NCBI GenBank assembly: GCA_025463055.1
Contig: JAOAPV010000005.1
Coordinates: 124,001 to 188,000, forward strand
Length of the DNA: 64,000 bases
Reading direction: 5' to 3'
From: Candidatus Acidiferrum typicum
GTDB lineage: Bacteria; Acidobacteriota; Terriglobia; Acidiferrales; UBA7541
In this document: positions 58,344 through 64,000 of the stretch, in pieces
How positions within the stretch are numbered: position 1 is the first letter of the stretch
Layout: the number at the start of each line of letters is the position of its first letter
Position numbers and translations under genes: made by a program
Notes under the pieces: generated by a model
Databases searched by the model: none
What the model was told of the DNA's origin: nothing
What the model saw: the letters and a program-made list of their open reading frames with translations, nothing else

Positions 58344-61300
58344 ATGAAGCGAGTGCCGTCTGTTTTGAAGTTGGCTGTGGCCGCAGGGTTGTGTGGCGGA
58401 GCACTTTTTATTGGCGCGGAGGCTCGTTCTGCGGATCAGCCGAATCCTACGGACAAACTGAAAAATCTGGAGTTGCGCGAGATCGGCCCCGCGGTGATGG
58501 GCGGGCGCATCGATGACTTCGCGGTCGTCGAGAGCAATCCTAACATCGTTTTTGCGGGCGCGGCTTCCGGCGGCGTGTGGAAGACCACTAACAATGGCAC
58601 GACATGGACTCCGGTGTTCGACAAAGAGGCTGTGTCGACGATTGGCGACATTGCGATTGCCCCATCTGACCCTTCCGTCGTGTGGGTGGGAACGGGCGAG
58701 CCGAATAATCGCCAGAGCTCGTCGTGGGGCGATGGCGCGTACAAGTCCCTCGATGGCGGAAAGACCTGGCAGAACATGGGGCTGGCCGCGACGCGTCTTA
58801 TCGGGCGCATCGTGATTCATCCGCGAAATCCGGATGTAGTGTACGTGGCGGCGCTGGGCCACTTGTGGGGGTCGAATGCGGAACGCGGAGTTTACAAGAC
58901 GACCGATGGCGGAAAGACTTGGTCTCAAGTCTTGAAGATAAATAGTGATACTGGCGTCAGCGATATCGCCATGGACCCGCAGAGCCCGGATATTCTCTAC
59001 GCCGCTGCCTATGAGCGACGCCGCACGCCCTACGGATTCAACGGCGGCGGACCGGACGGCGGCATTTACAAGACGAGCGACGGCGGAGCAACTTGGAAGA
59101 AGCTGACCAAGGGATTGCCCTACGAAACTGGCGGCGGAGACATCGGCCGCATCGGCTTGGATATTTATCGCAAGGACCCGAACATCGTTTACGCGATTGT
59201 GCAGCACGAGAAGGGTGGGACGTACCGTAGCGAAGACAAAGGCGAGACTTGGAAAAAGATGGGCGACACGAATCCGCGGCCTTCCTACTACAGCCAGATT
59301 CGCATCGATCCAAATAATGATTTGCGCATCTGGGAACTGGGCGCGCAAATGTTTTACTCCGAAGACGGCGGAAAGAAATTTGCCACGGATCGTGTGAAGG
59401 GCATTCACGGCGATTATCACGCGATGTGGATTGATCCGGCGGATTCGAATCACATGATCGCGGGCAGTGACGGCGGAATTCACTGGAGCTACGACAGCGG
59501 GCGAAGCTGGGATTTCGTCAACACTCTTGCTATCGGTCAGTTTTACGAAATTTCTGTCGACAATGAGAGGCCGTACCACATTTGCGGCGGGTTGCAGGAT
59601 AACGGAAGCTGGTGCGGGCCGAGCCAGTCTATGACGCGCGACGGCATCACCAACGAAGATTGGAGTGTGATTCACGGCGGAGACGGATTTTACGCGGCGA
59701 TCGACCCCGTCGAACCGTGGACCGTGTACACGGAATCGCAGGACGGCAACATTGACCGGCGCGATTTGCGGACGCAGCAGCAGCGCTCGATATCACCGGA
59801 AGCGAAGTACGGCGACGCGCACTACAGGTATCAGTGGAATGCGCCGGTGGCCGTTTCCGTCTACAACCATACGACGATTTATTACGGCGGGAATTATTTG
59901 TTCAAGTCCATGGATCGCGGCGATACGTGGATGCGGCTCGGCGGGGACCTGACCACCGGTGCGGATCGCAACAAGCTCCAAATTTTTGGGAAGACGCCGG
60001 ACAAGACCACGTTGTCGCGGCACGATGGCGTCCAGGAATATCCCACAATCACCACGTTCAGCGAATCGCCCTTAACGCCGAACGTGCTGTGGGTTGGCAC
60101 GGACGACGGGAACCTGCAAGTCACGCGCGATGGGGGAAAGAGCTGGAAAAATGTAGCCTCGCGCGTTCCCGGCGTGCCCAAAGGTACGTACATCAGCCGC
60201 GTGGTGGCGTCAAAGGCTGGAGAGGGAGCGGCGCTTGCAACATTCGACGGGCATCGCGACGACGACTACGGAATCTACATTTTCGCCACTAACGACTACG
60301 GCGAGACCTGGAAAGCGATTCGCAATGGCATTCCGGATTCCGCCGGGAGCGTGCACGTGGTCCGGGAGCACCCCCGGAATCAGAACCTGCTGTTTGCCGG
60401 ATTGGAATTTGGGCTGTGGGTCTCCTGGGATCGCGGCGCAAACTGGACTGCACTGAAAAACAATTTTCCAACCGTGCCCGTCGACGATATCCAGATACAA
60501 GCACGGGAGAACGACCTGGTGTTGGCCACGCACGGGCGCTCGATATGGATTTTTGATGACATCACACCTCTCGAAAAGATGGACGCAAGCGTGTTAAACA
60601 GCGACTTGACCTTCTTTCCTCCGCATGGGGCTATCACTTTCAACATAAGAATGCGTCGCTGGAGCGGCGGGCAGAAGTTTTTCACAGCGAAGAATCCGCC
60701 TTACGGCGCGATTCTGAACTACTACTTAAAGGAGGCCCTGCCGCCGGAACTACCTAAGACCGAGGCGAAGGACGACAAGGACAAAGCCGCGTCAGCGAAT
60801 CCCGAGAAGGAAGAAAAGGGCAAGGGCACGATAGAGGAGAAGAGCAAATCCGCCACCGAACCAAAGAAAGAAGGCAAGGTCAAAATCACCGTCACCGACA
60901 AAGATGGCAAGGTGGTGCGGGAGTTTGACGGAGCGGGAGCCGCCGGCGTGAATCGCGCGAATTGGGACCTGCGCTACAATCCGGCGGCCGAACCCACGCC
61001 GGAACAGATGGAGGCCATCAGTGCGGGATATGGGGAAGGTCCGCGCGGCCCGCGAGTCGAACCCGGAAAGTACACGATCAAAATCAAGGCTGGCATGAAG
61101 GAAGCAACGCAGGAGGTAGTGGTCGAGGATGATCCGCACATTCAGCTTTCCCCGGAGGATCGGGCAGCGCGGCGCGCGGCCATTGACCAACTCTACGCAT
61201 TGGAAAAGACCACGGCCAAAGATCGCAAGACTATTCAAGGGCTGAAGGACGCGTTGAACGCAGCGCGGGGACAGTGGAAAGCCGATGCCGGCAAGCCTGA

Positions 61301-61691
61301 TGTACCAAAGATCCCTGAAGATATACAAAAATCAGCGGACGAACTGCAGAAGAAGGTGGACAAGGTCGCCGAGAAATACATCCACGAGCGCGAAGGGCTT
61401 GGCAATGCAGGCCCGCCGTTTGAATGGAAGCCCGATCCACTGCCCGACCAAGTGCAGGGTCTCTTGCAAGATCTGGACGGATTCGCGGCGACACCGGGCG
61501 GACAACAAAAGGAAAAACTCGCAGAATTAGGCCCGCTGGTCAGCGATGCCTCGGCACAACTGAAGAAATTGATAGACGAGGACCTGGCGGCGCTTAATAA
61601 AAAGATGAACGATGCCGGAATTCCGCATATCGTGCCAAAGCCGCCGGAGCATCGCCACGATGGCGTCGACGGCGAAGAACAAGATGAATAG
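58344..61691 (+). CDS. secreted VPS10/sortilin-type Asp-box propeller protein
   Basis: A 1115-residue exported protein. GGGGAGG sits before ATG 58344, ruling out the longer frame from 58206. A signal peptide (about residues 1-30) precedes Asp-box propeller repeats of the form SxDxGxTW (TTNNGTTWTP, SLDGGKTWQN, TTDGGKTWSQ, TSDGGATWKK, SEDKGETWKK, TRDGGKSWKN, TNDYGETWKA). After about residue 800 come a Lys/Glu-rich insert, a beta domain of the kind that follows sugar-binding propellers (VKITVTDKDGKVVREFDG), and a coiled-coil tail. Related proteins are called glycosyl hydrolases but the catalytic activity of this type is not shown. A secreted-polymer role is likely. Confidence 0.8.
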   Translation: MKRVPSVLKLAVAAGLCGGALFIGAEARSADQPNPTDKLKNLELREIGPAVMGGRIDDFAVVESNPNIVFAGAASGGVWKTTNNGTTWTPVFDKEAVSTIGDIAIAPSDPSVVWVGTGEPNNRQSSSWGDGAYKSLDGGKTWQNMGLAATRLIGRIVIHPRNPDVVYVAALGHLWGSNAERGVYKTTDGGKTWSQVLKINSDTGVSDIAMDPQSPDILYAAAYERRRTPYGFNGGGPDGGIYKTSDGGATWKKLTKGLPYETGGGDIGRIGLDIYRKDPNIVYAIVQHEKGGTYRSEDKGETWKKMGDTNPRPSYYSQIRIDPNNDLRIWELGAQMFYSEDGGKKFATDRVKGIHGDYHAMWIDPADSNHMIAGSDGGIHWSYDSGRSWDFVNTLAIGQFYEISVDNERPYHICGGLQDNGSWCGPSQSMTRDGITNEDWSVIHGGDGFYAAIDPVEPWTVYTESQDGNIDRRDLRTQQQRSISPEAKYGDAHYRYQWNAPVAVSVYNHTTIYYGGNYLFKSMDRGDTWMRLGGDLTTGADRNKLQIFGKTPDKTTLSRHDGVQEYPTITTFSESPLTPNVLWVGTDDGNLQVTRDGGKSWKNVASRVPGVPKGTYISRVVASKAGEGAALATFDGHRDDDYGIYIFATNDYGETWKAIRNGIPDSAGSVHVVREHPRNQNLLFAGLEFGLWVSWDRGANWTALKNNFPTVPVDDIQIQARENDLVLATHGRSIWIFDDITPLEKMDASVLNSDLTFFPPHGAITFNIRMRRWSGGQKFFTAKNPPYGAILNYYLKEALPPELPKTEAKDDKDKAASANPEKEEKGKGTIEEKSKSATEPKKEGKVKITVTDKDGKVVREFDGAGAAGVNRANWDLRYNPAAEPTPEQMEAISAGYGEGPRGPRVEPGKYTIKIKAGMKEATQEVVVEDDPHIQLSPEDRAARRAAIDQLYALEKTTAKDRKTIQGLKDALNAARGQWKADAGKPDVPKIPEDIQKSADELQKKVDKVAEKYIHEREGLGNAGPPFEWKPDPLPDQVQGLLQDLDGFAATPGGQQKEKLAELGPLVSDASAQLKKLIDEDLAALNKKMNDAGIPHIVPKPPEHRHDGVDGEEQDE

Positions 61692-61825
61692 GCCATCATT
61701 CTACGGATTGTGAACAGAAACACTTGCGTTCATGCGGCGTCTAAGAATGTTCAGAGATGGATGTCTGTGCACCGGGGCACGGGTCGTTGAATTCCTGATG
61801 TATTTATGAATTCGGAGGAATAAGG

Positions 61826-64000
61826 ATGAGCACTAAGCATTTGGCGCATGGTGTCGTTGCATGGATGGCGGTGCTTACTATGATGTTCGTACTGGGCGCA
61901 GAAAGTCTCTTTGGAGCGAACTTTGCCTTGAAGGAGAGCGGCGGAGCACAGGAAAAGAAGGACGACAAGAAGGATGAGAAAAAAGAAGAAAAGAAACTTT
62001 CGCTAAAGTCCGCTCGAAAGATCGAATTCACCACCGATGAAGGCACCTGGATTTCTCTGGACGTTTCGCCCGACGGGAAAACAATCGCGTTTGAATTGCT
62101 CGGCGATATCTACACCATGCCTATCGCGGGCGGTGAAGCAAAGCTGATCGCTGGCGGCATGGCATTTGATAGCCAGCCCAAATTTTCTCCCGATGGAAAA
62201 TCGATCGCGTTTCTTTCTGACCGCGACGGGAACGAAAACGTCTGGATTATGCACACGGACGGGAGCGACGCGAAACAACTTTCGAAGGATCCGACCGCCG
62301 AGTTCGCTTCGCCGAGTTGGTCGCCCGACGGGAATTACCTTTTTGTGTCCAAAGCCGGATTCGGCATCAATACGTTTGAAATTTGGATGTATCACGTGCA
62401 AGGCGGCTCGGGCGTGCAGGTTACGAAAGCCAAACCAGCGCCCAACACGCCGCGGGAACAACGCCACAATGCCATTGGTGTGGTGGCTTCCGCGGATGGA
62501 AAGTATCTCTATTACGCCATGCGTCATGGCGGCTTTGCTTACAATGCGCAGCTTCCGCTTTGGCAGATCGCGCGCCGGTACCGCAAGACAGGAGACGAGG
62601 ACGTTCTGCTCCAGCAGGTGGAAAGCAGCTTCCGGCCGGTCGTGTCGCCCGACGGAACCCAGATTTTATACGTAACGCGCTACGAGACAGAAAGTGGATT
62701 GCGGGTCCGCAATTTACAGACCGGCGACGATCGCTGGGTCAAGTACCCCATCACGCGCGATGACCAGGAATCGCGGTTCACGCGCGATCTTTTTCCTGGC
62801 TATGCATTTCTGCCCAATGGGAAAGAAGTTGTTTACAACCAGGATGGCAAGATTCGGCGGCTGAATCTCGCAACTGGAACGGACACCGTGATTCCGTTTA
62901 CCGCCAAAGTCTCGCAGGAGCTGGGGCCAAAACTGGATTTTCCGCAAAGGGTCGAGGAAGGCCCGGTAAAGGCGAGGCTGATTCAGGATCCTGTGGAATC
63001 CCCTGACGGCAAGCAACTAGCGTTTTCCGCGCTGACTCACCTTTATACCCTCGACCTGCCAACCGGAAAGCCGCGGCGCGTGACCACTGGCAGCGCTCGC
63101 GAATTTCAGCCCGCATGGTCGCCGGATGGCAAGATGCTCGTGTACGTAACTTGGTCGAATGAAGGCGGGCAGCTCTGGAAAGTGCCGGCGGCGGGAGGAA
63201 CGCCGCAACAATTGTCGAAGTCGGCCGGTGTCTACAGCAATCCAGCATGGTCGCCCGATGGCGCCAGAATCGTGGCGCTGCGCGGCAATGCCTATGATCG
63301 TGAAAACAGCGGATTCGATATCGGGCAGACTGCGAACGCGGATCTTGTATGGATTCCGGCGGATGGCGGCGACGCCAGCCTGATTTTGCCGGCTCGCGGC
63401 GCAGGCGGCCCGCATTTTACGCATGAAAAGGACCGCATTTACGTTTATACGCCGCAGGGTTTGGTTTCCCTGCGCTACGACGGCACCGACCGGCGCACGC
63501 ATCTTCAAGTCAAGGGCCAGGGAATATTCTTCGCGGAAGAACCAGTCTCCGCCGATGACGTGCAGCCCAGTCCGGACGGTCAGTGGGTGCTGGCGCATAT
63601 AAGCAATCAACTCTACCTAATCGCTATGCCCCTGGTCGGTGGGGAAGCGCCGACTGTGAATGTGGCTACTGCGTCGGTACCAGTTAAGCGGCTGACGGAT
63701 ATAGGCGCTGATTATTTTGCCTGGGCCGACGACGGCAAGACCATCACTTGGGCCGTGGGTGCCAGCCTTTTCCGTGAACCAGTGAGCGCGATTTCTTTCG
63801 AGCCGCCAAAGGAAGAGAAGAAGGAAGGCGACAAAGACAAGAAGGATGCCGAGAATAAGGGCGCTGCAGATAAGAAAGATGGCGGTGCCCCCGCGGGCGA
63901 AGTGAAGAAAGAAGAAAACAAAGAGCAGAGCAAAGAGGAGAAAAAAGAGGGGAAAAAAGAGGAAAAAAAATTCAAGGAGCAGGACAAGAACGTCGAAGAG
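61826..64000 (+). CDS. TolB-like propeller protein, probable amidohydrolase fusion (3' end outside window)
   Basis: The frame opens at ATG 61826 after GGAGGAATAAGG and runs 725 codons to the window end. A signal peptide (about residues 1-33) and a Lys/Glu/Asp-rich linker lead into WD40/TolB-like strands with WSPDG and VSPDGK turns repeated through residues 70-640. A second Lys/Glu-rich insert closes the visible part. In Acidobacteriota proteins of this plan commonly continue into a C-terminal amidohydrolase domain; that part is not in the window, so the fusion is a guess from the family. It follows the VPS10 gene by 134 bases in the same direction. Confidence 0.8.
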   Translation, partial: MSTKHLAHGVVAWMAVLTMMFVLGAESLFGANFALKESGGAQEKKDDKKDEKKEEKKLSLKSARKIEFTTDEGTWISLDVSPDGKTIAFELLGDIYTMPIAGGEAKLIAGGMAFDSQPKFSPDGKSIAFLSDRDGNENVWIMHTDGSDAKQLSKDPTAEFASPSWSPDGNYLFVSKAGFGINTFEIWMYHVQGGSGVQVTKAKPAPNTPREQRHNAIGVVASADGKYLYYAMRHGGFAYNAQLPLWQIARRYRKTGDEDVLLQQVESSFRPVVSPDGTQILYVTRYETESGLRVRNLQTGDDRWVKYPITRDDQESRFTRDLFPGYAFLPNGKEVVYNQDGKIRRLNLATGTDTVIPFTAKVSQELGPKLDFPQRVEEGPVKARLIQDPVESPDGKQLAFSALTHLYTLDLPTGKPRRVTTGSAREFQPAWSPDGKMLVYVTWSNEGGQLWKVPAAGGTPQQLSKSAGVYSNPAWSPDGARIVALRGNAYDRENSGFDIGQTANADLVWIPADGGDASLILPARGAGGPHFTHEKDRIYVYTPQGLVSLRYDGTDRRTHLQVKGQGIFFAEEPVSADDVQPSPDGQWVLAHISNQLYLIAMPLVGGEAPTVNVATASVPVKRLTDIGADYFAWADDGKTITWAVGASLFREPVSAISFEPPKEEKKEGDKDKKDAENKGAADKKDGGAPAGEVKKEENKEQSKEEKKEGKKEEKKFKEQDKNVEE

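Noticed and set aside
58194-59675. N-terminal extension of the lptD frame to 1279 residues
   Set aside because: This part is antisense to the Asp-box propeller gene and has no LptD character; the signal peptide begins at ATG 58193.
1-64000. tRNA, rRNA, transposase or phage genes
   Set aside because: I looked for cloverleaf-like ends with CCA, rRNA-like stretches and transposase motifs in the gaps and reading frames and saw none; a covariance search was not possible.

Overview
The window reads as a chromosome segment of a Gram-negative, GC-rich bacterium, most likely an Acidobacteriota (Terriglobia-like). Supporting this are an LptD outer-membrane assembly protein, a GWxTD-domain protein paired with a carboxypeptidase-regulatory/beta-barrel protein, PQQ dehydrogenase plus cytochrome c, large secreted propeller proteins (S9 peptidase, VPS10/Asp-box, TolB-like), and intergenic repeats made of a C-tract followed by tandem units ending in AAAGGnnTTAG. 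The assignment is an inference from gene content. I saw no rRNA, tRNA, CRISPR array, transposase or prophage.

Layout. 1-4.3 kb (+): di-heme cytochrome c (cut by the window edge), PQQ-dependent dehydrogenase and an S9 peptidase. 4.5-16.0 kb (-): one tight exopolysaccharide operon, read from a membrane histidine kinase and a sigma-54 response regulator through a TPR protein, O-antigen-ligase-type protein, SLBB export protein and Wzc-like tyrosine autokinase to a nucleotide-sugar epimerase. 16.2-19.7 kb (-): GWxTD protein and barrel protein behind a good sigma-70 promoter. 20-26 kb (+): EcsC, a PCYCGC-type protein, two PA2779-like small membrane proteins, a PA2778-like C39 peptidase, a TPR/beta-barrel protein and an OmpA protein. 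26-33 kb: a mix of small genes, a MerR regulator with a divergent 19-bp-spaced promoter, and a large RecB-like nuclease/helicase. 33-41 kb: STAS, zinc-ribbon, CDF transporter, MBL-PilZ fusion, hicB with a broken hicA, radical SAM and an AhpD-like gene, with repeat arrays between them.

41.3-46.3 kb (-) is the most unusual part. A STAND-type P-loop NTPase with a long repeat region is followed, across a one-base frame change, by a C-terminal phospholipase-D-like module. The locus is visibly poorer in GC than its neighbours and is bracketed by intergenic repeats on both sides. It looks like a transferred, possibly anti-phage, cassette whose gene may be frameshifted.

46.7-51.3 kb (-): GlsB-like protein, then CcdA, TlpA, frataxin, DsbD-alpha and AsmA genes; the first, second and fourth together correspond to a DsbD split into separate proteins. 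51.7-54.3 kb (+): three overlapping genes (CDP-alcohol phosphotransferase, HAD phosphatase, PAP2/Aur1-like protein) that match the logic of bacterial inositol-phosphoceramide synthesis. 54.3-64 kb: amidase, LptD, a secreted VPS10/Asp-box protein and a TolB-propeller protein that runs off the window end.
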